A stretch of 44,584 nt of DNA from Ruminococcaceae bacterium UBA2854 (GCA_002350765.1 DEFK01000033.1:1-44584); one strand, 5' to 3'; shown: positions 31,691 to 39,218, counted from the stretch's first letter. Numbers and translations: made by a program. Notes: generated by a model not told the origin, from the sequence alone.

Positions 31691-34600
31691 ATGAAAAAAG
31701 TATTGGCGGTGATGTTGTGCCTCGCTATAATAACGGGTTGCGTTATAAGCGCCTCTCCCGTAAGCGCCGCGTCGCCTAAAAAGACCACGGGCTATAACCA
31801 GACTAATCCACCGAAAAACGCCGACGATTTTTCGTGGGATAACGCGTCGGTGTATTTTCTCTTAACCGACCGTTTTAAAAACGGAAATACCTCTAACGAC
31901 CATTCCTACGGTCGAGCTACCGACTCGAGCGGTAACGCGCTCTCGGGCTGGGAAACTAACCCTGGTACGTTCCACGGCGGAGATTTCGCGGGTATTACCC
32001 AGAAAATCAACGAGGGCTATTTTGACAATTTAGGTGTAAACGCTATCTGGCTTTCCGCTCCTTACGAGCAGATCCATGGCTACGTTACTCCGGGCGAGCC
32101 TAACGATTTCAGCCACTATTCCTACCACGGCTACTATGTTCTCGACTATACCGAGTCCGACGCGAACTTCGGTACAAAACAGGAGTTCCAGACTATGGTA
32201 GATACCGCGCATAAACACGGTATCCGCGTCGTTATGGATATAGTTATGAACCACGCGGGCTATAATAACATTAAGGATATGGTGGATTATAATTTCGGTA
32301 AATTTAAGGATAAAAGCACCGCTACGTCCTTTATCTATAAGCTGACGGGCGTAAACAGCCTGCACGATTATATCGACTACGATTCGGGAACCTCCGAATG
32401 GGGTAACTGGTGGGGACCTGACTGGATTCGAAGCGGACTTCCGGGCTATTCCGAGGAGGACGGCTCCGATTTAACAAGATGTCTTTCGGGACTTCCCGAT
32501 TTTAAAACCGAGTCAACTAAGAGCGTAAGTATTCCCCCGATACTAAAGAATAAATGGACTAGAGAGGGTACTTATAATTCGAAGATCGGTAAATACGGAA
32601 GCTCCGATACCGTATCCAATTATATTACGAAATGGCTCGCCGAGTGGGTATCGACCTACGGCGTGGACGGTTTCAGATGCGATACTGCTAAGCACGTTGA
32701 CTTAGGCTCGTGGAAAAAGCTTAAAACAGCCTGCGTTTCCGCTTTAAAACAATGGCGTCAGAATAACCCGTCTAAGGACGGCGCTAAATGGACTGACGAT
32801 TTCTGGATGACGGGCGAATGTTGGGACTGGAAAGGTCTCGACGGCGGCGATTACTATACCGCGGGCGGCTTCGACTCGATGATCAACTTCGGGTTCTCGG
32901 GCTCGGGCGTTCCGGGTATCTCGAATATCAACGGTACATACCAGGGCTACGCCAACGCGCTTAATACTAAACCAGGCCATAATGTTCTTACATATATTTC
33001 TTCTCATGACTCTAACCTAGCGCGCGGCGACCTTATCTACCAGGGCTCGGCGTTCCAGCTGTTACCCGGCGCTATCCAGATTTTCTACGGCGATGAGACT
33101 AACCGTCCGACTGTCGCGGGAATGGGATTTGACGGCCACGGCGGTTCGGGACATTCGCTGAGAAGCAGTATGAACTGGGACAGCATAGACCAAAGCGTGC
33201 TGAAGCATTGGCAGAAGGTCGGTAAATTCAGGAGTAAGCATATCTGTATCGGCGCGGGCGACCACCAGCAGATCACACCCTATAACGCCGAAACGGGTTA
33301 TACCTTCTCGCGTTCTTACGACAGGGGAGATTTAGCCGACAGCGTTATCGCGGTAATCGGCGCTCCGAAAAATAAAAGAATCCCCGTAAACGTTTCCTCG
33401 ATTTGGGGTAATAAAACTAAGCTGACTAACTTCTACGACGGCTCTACCGCTACCGTTACCAACGGCGTCGCCGAGTTCGACTCGGGCGAAAACGGTACGA
33501 TTCTTATCGAAGGTCCTCAGTCTACTATCCGTGTAAAGCTAATGGGCGACTATTCCTTCTATGACAGCGAAACGATTACCGTTAAGCTAAAGGGCGCGAC
33601 CTCCGCTACCGTTAAGGTAGAGGGCGGAAGCTCGTTTACCGTACAGGACGGCTCGACCTTTAAGATAGGCGACGGAATCGCGGTAGGTACGGTGTTCTCG
33701 GTCGATGTAACGGCGAGAAACGGCGACGAGCTGCTCGAAACTTCGTTTAAGTTCAAGAAAAAAGATCCTAACGCCGTAACGCGCGTTTTCTTCGATAACT
33801 CGGGCTATAACTGGAGCGACGTAAAAGCGTATATATATGACGAAAGCGGTAGCGAGGTTAAGGCTAATTCAGCCTGGCCGGGAAAGGCGATGAATTTTGA
33901 TTCAAGCTTGAATCTCTATACAATCGACGTTGACGACGGTCTCGAAAACGGTAAGGTTATATTTATCGGCTCGGGCGGACGTTATCCGCAGGGCGAGGGC
34001 GCTCCCGGGCTGGATATCGCCGAGACGAATATGATTTTGATGGCGGGCAATAAATGGGAGCCCTATTCGGGACAAACTCCTACTAAACCCGCGCCTCCCG
34101 ATCCGAACACAATGACGACGATTTACTTCGATAATTCGAGCGCCAACTTCGCGACGCCTTACGTTTATTATTGGAGTAAGGCTACCGACAGCGGTGAAGC
34201 CGCCTGGCCCGGTAAGGCGATGACGAAGTACAAGGATAATGTATGGAAATGTACGTTCTCTAAACAGTACGATATGTGTATTTTCAGCAACAACGGCGGT
34301 AATCAGACGGGCAACCTCGATATACCGGGCAGTAACCAGATTTTCAACGGTTCGTCCTGGAGCAATTACGCTGACGCGGAGGTCGCTACAGCGGCGCCGA
34401 CTAACGCCCAGCCCGTTACTAATACTCCCGTTGTATCGGGCGGAGATATACTTATCGGCGATACAAACCGTGACGGCATAATAAATATCAAGGACGTAAC
34501 GCGCGTACAGAAGCATATCGCGTTCCTGCTTGTTATGGAGGATTACGAGATAGAGGCTGCTGACTGCGACGGAAGCGGTTCCGTATCTATTAAGGACGCG

Positions 34601-35008
34601 ACGATGATTCAGCAGTATATCGCGAAGAATTACAGTCTCTGCGGAAAATGCGCGCAGGTTATTAAGAACAGCTCATCTAATACTCCCGTAAACCCGCCTG
34701 TCGTTACAAACCCGATACAGACTGACCCGCCGATTAATCAGCCCACCGAGGCGGTTAAGAATTACGTTTATTTCAGAAACTCCAACTGGGGAGTTGTGAA
34801 GGCGTATTTCTGGTCGGACGAGAACAAACAGATGATGTCCTGGCCGGGTAACGATATGGAGAAGGTTGCCGACGGCGTTTACGGAGCTCAGATCCCCGAC
34901 GGCGCTACTATGGTAATATTTACCAACGGCGGCGACCAGACTAAGGACTTGCAGATCCCCGGAGTTAATATGATATTCGACGGCGTGGACTGGACGAATT
35001 ATAATTAA
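31691..35008 (+). CDS. secreted amylosome-type alpha-amylase: GH13, three CBM26-like modules, internal dockerin
   Basis: 1105 residues; ATG 31691 follows GAAAGGAAG. Signal peptide to about 28. GH13 barrel (about 48-600): nucleophile D331 (G-F-R-C-D-T-A-K-H), acid/base E376 (T-G-E-C-W), transition-state D440 (S-S-H-D-S). The C-D-T-A-K-H form resembles periplasmic MalS (GH13_19). Two CBM26-like starch-binding modules follow (about 696-790 and 805-890, each with A-W-P-G-K-A-M), then a dockerin (about 924-985, G-D-T-N-R-D-G-I-I-N-I-K-D and A-D-C-D-G-S-G-S-V-S-I-K-D). A third CBM26-like module (about 1018-1105, S-W-P-G-N-D-M) lies after it. An internal dockerin is uncommon. It should degrade starch outside the cell, docked with partners such as the esterase at 17393. 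Confidence 0.93.
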   Translation: MKKVLAVMLCLAIITGCVISASPVSAASPKKTTGYNQTNPPKNADDFSWDNASVYFLLTDRFKNGNTSNDHSYGRATDSSGNALSGWETNPGTFHGGDFAGITQKINEGYFDNLGVNAIWLSAPYEQIHGYVTPGEPNDFSHYSYHGYYVLDYTESDANFGTKQEFQTMVDTAHKHGIRVVMDIVMNHAGYNNIKDMVDYNFGKFKDKSTATSFIYKLTGVNSLHDYIDYDSGTSEWGNWWGPDWIRSGLPGYSEEDGSDLTRCLSGLPDFKTESTKSVSIPPILKNKWTREGTYNSKIGKYGSSDTVSNYITKWLAEWVSTYGVDGFRCDTAKHVDLGSWKKLKTACVSALKQWRQNNPSKDGAKWTDDFWMTGECWDWKGLDGGDYYTAGGFDSMINFGFSGSGVPGISNINGTYQGYANALNTKPGHNVLTYISSHDSNLARGDLIYQGSAFQLLPGAIQIFYGDETNRPTVAGMGFDGHGGSGHSLRSSMNWDSIDQSVLKHWQKVGKFRSKHICIGAGDHQQITPYNAETGYTFSRSYDRGDLADSVIAVIGAPKNKRIPVNVSSIWGNKTKLTNFYDGSTATVTNGVAEFDSGENGTILIEGPQSTIRVKLMGDYSFYDSETITVKLKGATSATVKVEGGSSFTVQDGSTFKIGDGIAVGTVFSVDVTARNGDELLETSFKFKKKDPNAVTRVFFDNSGYNWSDVKAYIYDESGSEVKANSAWPGKAMNFDSSLNLYTIDVDDGLENGKVIFIGSGGRYPQGEGAPGLDIAETNMILMAGNKWEPYSGQTPTKPAPPDPNTMTTIYFDNSSANFATPYVYYWSKATDSGEAAWPGKAMTKYKDNVWKCTFSKQYDMCIFSNNGGNQTGNLDIPGSNQIFNGSSWSNYADAEVATAAPTNAQPVTNTPVVSGGDILIGDTNRDGIINIKDVTRVQKHIAFLLVMEDYEIEAADCDGSGSVSIKDATMIQQYIAKNYSLCGKCAQVIKNSSSNTPVNPPVVTNPIQTDPPINQPTEAVKNYVYFRNSNWGVVKAYFWSDENKQMMSWPGNDMEKVADGVYGAQIPDGATMVIFTNGGDQTKDLQIPGVNMIFDGVDWTNYN

Positions 35009-35026
35009 AATTGTTTGATAATAATA

Positions 35027-35060
35027 AAAAGGTCGGAAGCAATTGTTTCCGACCTTTTAC
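35027..35060 (+). terminator. terminator of the amylase gene
   Basis: AAAAGGTCGGAA (35027-35038) pairs with TTCCGACCTTTT (35047-35058), then ACTCTT. Confidence 0.85.
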
Positions 35061-35068
35061 TCTTATTT

Positions 35069-35246
35069 AACGTAAAAACCGCCGTTGAGCAAGCTTTATA
35101 ATACATAAAACTTTCCCAAAGGCGGCTAAGGCTGTCGGGGCTCGAAAAATGAGCGCACCTTGTTTTAATCTAACGTAAAAACCGCCGTTGAGCAAGCTTT
35201 ATGATACATAAAACTTTCCCAAAGGCGGCTAAGGCTGTCGGGGCTC
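35069..35246 (-). repeat. tandem pair of 75-base hairpin repeats
   Basis: 35069-35143 and 35172-35246 differ at one base and have a 103-base period. Each folds with CCGCC pairing GGCGG; on the minus strand each ends CGGCGGTTTTT like an intrinsic terminator. They lie in the 3' region of the DUF1292 gene. Confidence 0.9.
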
Positions 35247-35250
35247 CCGA

Positions 35251-35544
35251 CTAGTCTGTGAATTCAAAATCGTCTTTATGAGCTTCTTTAAAAATCTCGT
35301 ATATCTTCTGTACTGTGTCCTCGTCTTCAATTCCGATATAACTCTCGTTTTCGTCGTCAACCGACTCGATTTTAAGGATAATAACGCCCTCGGCGTCCTC
35401 GTCGTTCTCGATAAGAACTACATATTCCTCGCCGTCATACGCGATTGTGTCGAGATACTCGAACTCTGTTGTAACGCCGTCATCGTCTGTAAGCTCGACG
35501 ATTATAACGTCCTCCTCATAATTTTCGTTGTTTAATTCTGCCAT
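35251..35544 (-). CDS. DUF1292 family acidic protein
   Basis: 97 residues; ATG 35544 has GGAG eight bases upstream, better than the GTG at 35553. Very acidic (over a quarter Asp/Glu). The pattern I-I-V-E-L-T-D-D-D-G, F-E-Y-L-D-T-I-A-Y-D-G-E-E-Y-V and the late V-I-L-K-I-E mark DUF1292 (YrzB-like), a small soluble family often near mltG, ruvX or alaS in Firmicutes. Here it stands alone. Function is unknown. A minus-strand promoter lies at 35574-35602. Confidence 0.88.
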   Translation of the reverse strand: MAELNNENYEEDVIIVELTDDDGVTTEFEYLDTIAYDGEEYVVLIENDEDAEGVIILKIESVDDENESYIGIEDEDTVQKIYEIFKEAHKDDFEFTD

Positions 35545-35573
35545 TATGATCACTCCTTATTTGCTGTAGAGAT

Positions 35574-35602
35574 AGTTTACAATATTTTTAAATAAAAATC
35601 AA
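35574..35602 (-). promoter_or_regulatory. promoter of the DUF1292 gene
   Basis: On the minus strand TTGATT (35602-35597), 17 bases, TAAACT (35579-35574). Confidence 0.6.
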
Positions 35603-35673
35603 GTTAAAAAATTGTTTCAAAATTTCCGCTTTTATTGTATAATGGTTTTATTCTATTTTTTAAGGCGGTAATT

Positions 35674-36684
35674 ATGAAACGGATTTTTCCGATAATTATG
35701 ATATTAATAACGCTTTCGGGCTGCGCCATAGGCGCTTCCACATATACCGAGAGCTTTTTCGCTATGGATACATATATGACGATTACCGTAAACGGTAAGG
35801 ACGCGGAAAATGCCGTTAAATCCGCCGAGACTGAGATTAAAAGGCTCGATAAAAAGCTCTCCGCCCATAATAAAGAAAGCGAGATTTATAAGCTGAATGA
35901 AAACGGCTCGGCTGAGTTGTCCGAGGACAGCGCCGACCTTATTAAAAAATCGCTTGGCTACTATAAGCTGACGGGCGGCGCGTTTAATTTCGCTATGCTT
36001 GACGTAACGAGATTGTGGGGATTTCCCGATAAAAACTACCGTTTGCCTGAAAAAAGCGAGCTTGAAAAAGCGCTTAAAACCGCTAAGCCCGATAAGGTTA
36101 AGGTAAACGGTAAAAAAGTTTCGTTAGGATTAAAGGGAATGTCGCTCGACCTCGGCGCAGTCGCAAAGGGCTATACTTCGCAGAAGATAACCGATAACCT
36201 GAAAAAGCGTGGAATAGACAGCGCGCTGTTGAACCTCGGCGGTAATGTACAGGTTCTCGGAACTAAGCCCGACGGAAGTCTTTGGACTGTCGCCGTGGAG
36301 AATCCCGATAAGGATAAGGGATATCTTGGCACGCTGATAATAAAGGATAAGGCGATCGTAACCTCGGGCGGGTATGAGCGCTGTTTTAAGAAAAACGGTA
36401 AAACCTACCACCATATCCTAAACCCCGAAAACGGCTATCCCGCCGAAAGCGGGCTTGTTTCCGCGACAGCGGTTTGCGAAAACGGCGCTCTAGCGGACGC
36501 TTTGTCAACCGCGCTTTTCGTTATGGGTAAGGGTAAAGCCGAGCGCTTCTGGGCGGACTCAAAAGAAAGCTTCGATATAATATTATATACAGATAAAAAA
36601 GAGTTGATAATATCCGAAGGGCTTGAGAGCAGCTTTTCTTCGGATATGAAGTATAGAGTTATAAAAAGGTCTGACTATGAATAA
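35674..36684 (+). CDS. apbE: FAD:protein FMN transferase (ApbE family), lipoprotein
   Basis: 336 residues; ATG 35674 follows AAGGCGG. Lipobox T-L-S-G-C (C17) puts it outside the membrane. It covalently attaches FMN from FAD to Thr of exported flavoproteins. Family motifs are complete: M-D-T-Y-M-T-I, L-D-L-G-A-V-A-K-G-Y, L-N-L-G-G-N-V-Q, H-H-I-L-N-P-E-N-G-Y-P-A and D-A-L-S-T-A-L-F-V-M-G. It overlaps the next gene by 8 bases and heads a three-gene unit (ApbE, NusG domain II, Gx transporter) seen in flavin-based extracellular electron transfer loci. TATAAT at 35638-35643 is a possible -10. Confidence 0.95.
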   Translation: MKRIFPIIMILITLSGCAIGASTYTESFFAMDTYMTITVNGKDAENAVKSAETEIKRLDKKLSAHNKESEIYKLNENGSAELSEDSADLIKKSLGYYKLTGGAFNFAMLDVTRLWGFPDKNYRLPEKSELEKALKTAKPDKVKVNGKKVSLGLKGMSLDLGAVAKGYTSQKITDNLKKRGIDSALLNLGGNVQVLGTKPDGSLWTVAVENPDKDKGYLGTLIIKDKAIVTSGGYERCFKKNGKTYHHILNPENGYPAESGLVSATAVCENGALADALSTALFVMGKGKAERFWADSKESFDIILYTDKKELIISEGLESSFSSDMKYRVIKRSDYE

Positions 36685-37027
36685 AAGAGATTTTATCGCT
36701 ATAGGGCTTGTCGCGGTTTTATCCGTTATGGGATTTATTCTGTTCGGATTAACTCAGAAAAACGGCGATACGGTTAGAATATCCGTAAATTCCAAGCTTT
36801 ACGGCACGTACCCTCTTAGCGATAATAGGGAGATAAAAATTAAAAATCAAAACGGCGTTAATACCGTTAAAATCGAGAACGGAAAGGTATATATAAGCGA
36901 CGCCGACTGTAAGGATAAATCCTGCGTAAATCAGGGCAAAATCGACAGCGGTTCGATAGTCTGTCTGCCTCATAAGCTCGTTGTTGAAGTAACCGCCGAC
37001 AGCGCGCCTGACGCGGTAGCCCGATAG
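36677..37027 (+). CDS. NusG domain II protein (EetA-like)
   Basis: 116 residues. One N-terminal transmembrane helix (about 8-26) precedes an external NusG-domain-II beta domain of about 85 residues with C-K-D-K-S-C-V-N-Q-G and a late C-L-P-H-K-L-V-V. The two cysteines and the C-L-P-H motif are typical of the family and could hold a redox group. Together with ApbE and the Gx transporter it matches the eetA-eetB part of the Listeria extracellular electron transfer locus as I recall it. AAAAGG lies upstream within apbE. Confidence 0.85.
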   Translation: MNKRDFIAIGLVAVLSVMGFILFGLTQKNGDTVRISVNSKLYGTYPLSDNREIKIKNQNGVNTVKIENGKVYISDADCKDKSCVNQGKIDSGSIVCLPHKLVVEVTADSAPDAVAR

Positions 37028-37028
37028 A

Positions 37029-37056
37029 AAGTGGTAAGTGGTAAGTGATAAGTAAT
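37029..37056. repeat. heptad array containing the next gene's start codon
   Basis: AAGTGGT, AAGTGGT, AAGTGAT, AAGTAAT directly after the TAG stop of the NusG-domain gene. The GTG at 37045-37047 is inside the third unit. Confidence 0.8.
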
Positions 37057-37551
37057 AATAGTATAAGTAAAAAAATATCCGCGATTGCGGTTTTTACCTC
37101 TCTCGCGCTAATATTCGGATATATTGAGGCGGTTATTCCGTTAAACTTCGGTATCCCCGGGGTAAAACTTGGGCTTGCGAATATCGTAACCGTGACGGCG
37201 CTTTATTATTTCGGAGTAAAAGAAGCCGTCGGAATCTCTTTAATCAGGGTGCTGTTAATCGGACTGCTGTTCGGTAACGCGATGTCGCTTATTTACAGCC
37301 TTTCGGGAGCGGCGTTTAGCTTAGCTGTAATGATACTCTGTAAAAAGCTAAAGCTCTCGACAATCGGCGTGAGCGCTATGGGCGGAGTTTTCCACAACAT
37401 AGGACAGCTTATAGCCGCGGCTGTAATGCTGAATACCTCGGCGCTTTTGTATTATTATCCCGTTTTATTTATTTCGGGACTTGTAACGGGAATTGTAATC
37501 GGCGTTGTTTCCGACCAAATTATAAAGAGAATCAGAAAAAGAGCGGATTAA
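37045..37551 (+). CDS. Gx transporter / heptaprenyl-diphosphate-synthase component I family (EetB-like)
   Basis: 168 residues, five or six membrane segments. F-G-Y-I-E-A-V-I-P, G-I-P-G-V-K-L-G-L-A-N-I-V and L-I-R-V-L-L-I-G-L-L-F-G-N are the family signatures, and the late F-H-N-I-G-Q-L motif is present. The only good start is a GTG lying in a heptad repeat array, which also replaces a normal ribosome binding site; the first eight residues (I-S-N-N-S-I-S) are repeat-derived. In Listeria the homologue EetB belongs to the extracellular electron transfer system. Confidence 0.85.
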   Translation: MISNNSISKKISAIAVFTSLALIFGYIEAVIPLNFGIPGVKLGLANIVTVTALYYFGVKEAVGISLIRVLLIGLLFGNAMSLIYSLSGAAFSLAVMILCKKLKLSTIGVSAMGGVFHNIGQLIAAAVMLNTSALLYYYPVLFISGLVTGIVIGVVSDQIIKRIRKRAD

Positions 37552-37577
37552 CCGCTCTTTTTTATAAGTATGTTTCG

Positions 37578-37606
37578 TCGACAAATTTTTTGAACTATGG
37601 TATAAT
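37578..37606 (+). promoter_or_regulatory. promoter of the toxin mRNA (RNA I)
   Basis: TCGACA (37578-37583), 17 bases, TATAAT (37601-37606) with an extended TGG. Predicted start near 37613. Confidence 0.75.
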
Positions 37607-37616
37607 TGTATCGTTG

Positions 37617-37644
37617 CCGCCCCCAGACAGGCAAAGAAAGGGGG
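37617..37644 (+). promoter_or_regulatory. 5' hairpin hiding the toxin Shine-Dalgarno
   Basis: CCCCC (37620-37624) pairs with GGGGG (37640-37644) around a 15-base loop. The G-run is the only ribosome binding site, seven bases before the ATG. Confidence 0.65.
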
Positions 37645-37651
37645 TTGTGGT

Positions 37652-37669
37652 ATGAATTTCATCGTTAAT
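37652..37669 (+). repeat. direct repeat DRa at the toxin start codon
   Basis: ATGAAT and TTTCATCGTTAAT (37657-37669); the 13-base core is repeated exactly in DRb (37838-37850). Confidence 0.8.
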
Positions 37670-37732
37670 TTTCTACTATCCATTATGGCAAATATAGTTG
37701 CCTACTATATTTGCAAATGGTTGGATGGATAG
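37652..37732 (+). CDS. Fst-like type I toxin peptide, 26 residues
   Basis: The peptide starts MNFIVNFLLSIMANIVAYY and ends I-C-K-W-L-D-G: one hydrophobic helix followed by a short polar tail. Fst-family toxins have the same plan, a membrane helix then a tail rich in W-L or V-L-D and acidic residues. The gene has its own near-consensus promoter, a 5' hairpin over the Shine-Dalgarno and a shared terminator, so the tiny frame is unlikely to be chance. A predicted antisense RNA carries a segment complementary to the start codon region. Expected effect: membrane damage when the antitoxin RNA is lost. The family match is by eye. Confidence 0.75.
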   Translation: MNFIVNFLLSIMANIVAYYICKWLDG

Positions 37733-37791
37733 TCCGCTTTACGGCAATCTGCCTCGGGAAATAAGTTTCGCCCGGCAAAAAAGGAGACAAG

Positions 37792-37821
37792 AACCCCCGT
37801 GAGCTGCCACTCACGGGGGTT
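37792..37821. terminator. shared bidirectional terminator of RNA I and RNA II
   Basis: AACCCCCGTGAG (37792-37803) pairs perfectly with CTCACGGGGGTT (37810-37821), loop CTGCCA. U-rich tails follow on both strands (TTTGTTG; TTCTTGTCTCCTTTTTT). Confidence 0.9.
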
Positions 37822-37830
37822 TGTTGTAGC

Positions 37831-37850
37831 ATGAATATTTCATCGTTAAT
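37831..37850 (+). repeat. direct repeat DRb within the antitoxin RNA
   Basis: ATGAAT (37831-37836) and the core TTTCATCGTTAAT (37838-37850) repeat the toxin start region. Confidence 0.8.
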
Positions 37851-37866
37851 ATTTTTGCCTATATAT

Positions 37867-37894
37867 ATTATATCCGATTTTCGTAAAAAATCAA
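37867..37894 (-). promoter_or_regulatory. promoter of the antitoxin RNA
   Basis: TTGATT (37894-37889), 16-base spacer, TATAAT (37872-37867) on the minus strand. Confidence 0.7.
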
Positions 37895-37950
37895 GTGTTT
37901 TTACGAATCGAAAAGATAAATTTAAAACTTGAAGCTCATTATAGTATTTT

Positions 37951-39198
37951 TTAAACAACATATTCTCTTAACTTGCGATACATTCCCTCGTCTATAATCG
38001 CCTCGATTTCTATTCCTTCGGCGGTGAAGTTTTCGCTGATAAGCGTCGCTTTTTCCCTTATCTCGTTCGAAACCGAGCCCATGGAAAAGGGGAGAATAAG
38101 TTTTACTTTTTTTATCCTCACGGGCAGGTTGTTGTCTATCGCTTCTAAAAGCTTGTCTACGCCCTTACCGATTTTAGCGCTGATGTGAACGTTTTTATCG
38201 TTGTCCGCGCCGATTTCGAGCGGGCTTAGTTTATCGCATTTGTTGAATACATTTATTATCGGCGTGTCGCCGCAGCCGAGCTCTGTAAGCAGGTCGGCAG
38301 TGACCTTCATATGAACCGAAGCTTCGTTTGAGCTCGCGTCGCATACGTTGAGGATAATATCCGAAAGCGCCGCTTCCTCCAAGGTCGATTTAAACGCCTC
38401 TACCAACCCGTGCGGCAGCCTTCTTACAAGTCCAACCGTATCTATCATCATAACCGTAACTCCGCTCGGGAGCTTTAACGCGCGCGAGGTCGGGTCGAGT
38501 GTAGCGAAAAGCTTGTCCTGAGCCAGTACGCCCGCGTCTGTGAGGTAGTTCATAAGCGTGCTTTTGCCCGCGTTTGTGTAGCCGACTATCGCGACGGTTA
38601 TTACGCCGTCTTTATCCCTGCGCTCTCTGAGACGCTGACGGTGGTTTTCAACGTCCTTGAGCTGGTCTTTAAGGGTTTCCATACGGCGGTGAATGTGACG
38701 TCTGTCGGTTTCGAGCTTCGTTTCACCGGGACCTCTTGTGCCGATACCGCCGCCTAAACGCGACAGTTCAACGCCCTTACCCGTAAGTCTCGGCAGAAGG
38801 TATTTTAACTGGGCGAGCTCAACCTGAAGCTTACCCTCCTTGGACTTAGCTCTAAGCGCGAAAATATCGAGAATTAAAGTCGTCCTGTCTATAACCCTTA
38901 CGCCGCATTCACGCTCCAAGGTTTTAATCTGGGTAGGGCTTAGCTCGCTGTCCGCGATAATAAGGTCTATATCGTAGCTTTCGCAGTTCTCTTTTATCTC
39001 AATAAGCTTTCCCGAGCCGACGAAGGTCGCGCTTTCTACCTTGTCGAGCTTTTGCAGTACGGTTAAAACAGGCTCGGCGCCCGCGCTTTCGCATAGCTCC
39101 CAAAGCTCGTTTAAGCTCGCTTCGGCGTCAAACTTGCCTGTATCTACCGATATTAGCAGCGCTCGGTCGGCTTTTTGTTTTGTTTCAATTAAATCCAT
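37951..39198 (-). CDS. hflX: GTPase HflX
   Basis: 415 residues. HflX binds the 50S ribosome and splits stalled 70S ribosomes. The N-terminal HflX domain is followed by the glycine-rich linker G-I-G-T-R-G-P-G-E-T-K-L-E-T-D-R-R. The G domain has P-loop G-Y-T-N-A-G-K-S (206-213), D-T-V-G (G3) and N-K-C-D (G4). The start ATG 39198 has GAGGT upstream. The gene is divergent from nadB and their promoters overlap. Confidence 0.95.
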   Translation of the reverse strand: MDLIETKQKADRALLISVDTGKFDAEASLNELWELCESAGAEPVLTVLQKLDKVESATFVGSGKLIEIKENCESYDIDLIIADSELSPTQIKTLERECGVRVIDRTTLILDIFALRAKSKEGKLQVELAQLKYLLPRLTGKGVELSRLGGGIGTRGPGETKLETDRRHIHRRMETLKDQLKDVENHRQRLRERRDKDGVITVAIVGYTNAGKSTLMNYLTDAGVLAQDKLFATLDPTSRALKLPSGVTVMMIDTVGLVRRLPHGLVEAFKSTLEEAALSDIILNVCDASSNEASVHMKVTADLLTELGCGDTPIINVFNKCDKLSPLEIGADNDKNVHISAKIGKGVDKLLEAIDNNLPVRIKKVKLILPFSMGSVSNEIREKATLISENFTAEGIEIEAIIDEGMYRKLREYVV

Positions 39199-39218
39199 AA
39201 ATTAACCTCGTAAAACAG

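Larger units (their letters stand above)
37785..37860 (-). ncRNA. predicted antitoxin RNA (RNA II) of a par-like type I system
   Basis: The minus-strand promoter TTGATT (37894-37889), 16 bases, TATAAT (37872-37867) predicts a start near 37860. The RNA, about 75 bases, carries the complement of ATGAATATTTCATCGTTAAT (37831-37850). The toxin gene holds ATGAAT plus the identical TTTCATCGTTAAT at its start codon, so the RNA can pair with the toxin mRNA there. It ends in the same hairpin as the toxin mRNA. Confidence 0.65.

Noticed and set aside
33902..34516. 204-residue minus-strand frame inside the amylase gene
   Set aside because: It mirrors the CBM and dockerin coding regions; long antisense frames are expected from this codon use.
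35069..35246. Two-unit CRISPR or insertion sequence ends
   Set aside because: Repeats are 75 bases in direct orientation with a 28-base spacer and no transposase; the hairpin plus T-run fits a terminator better.
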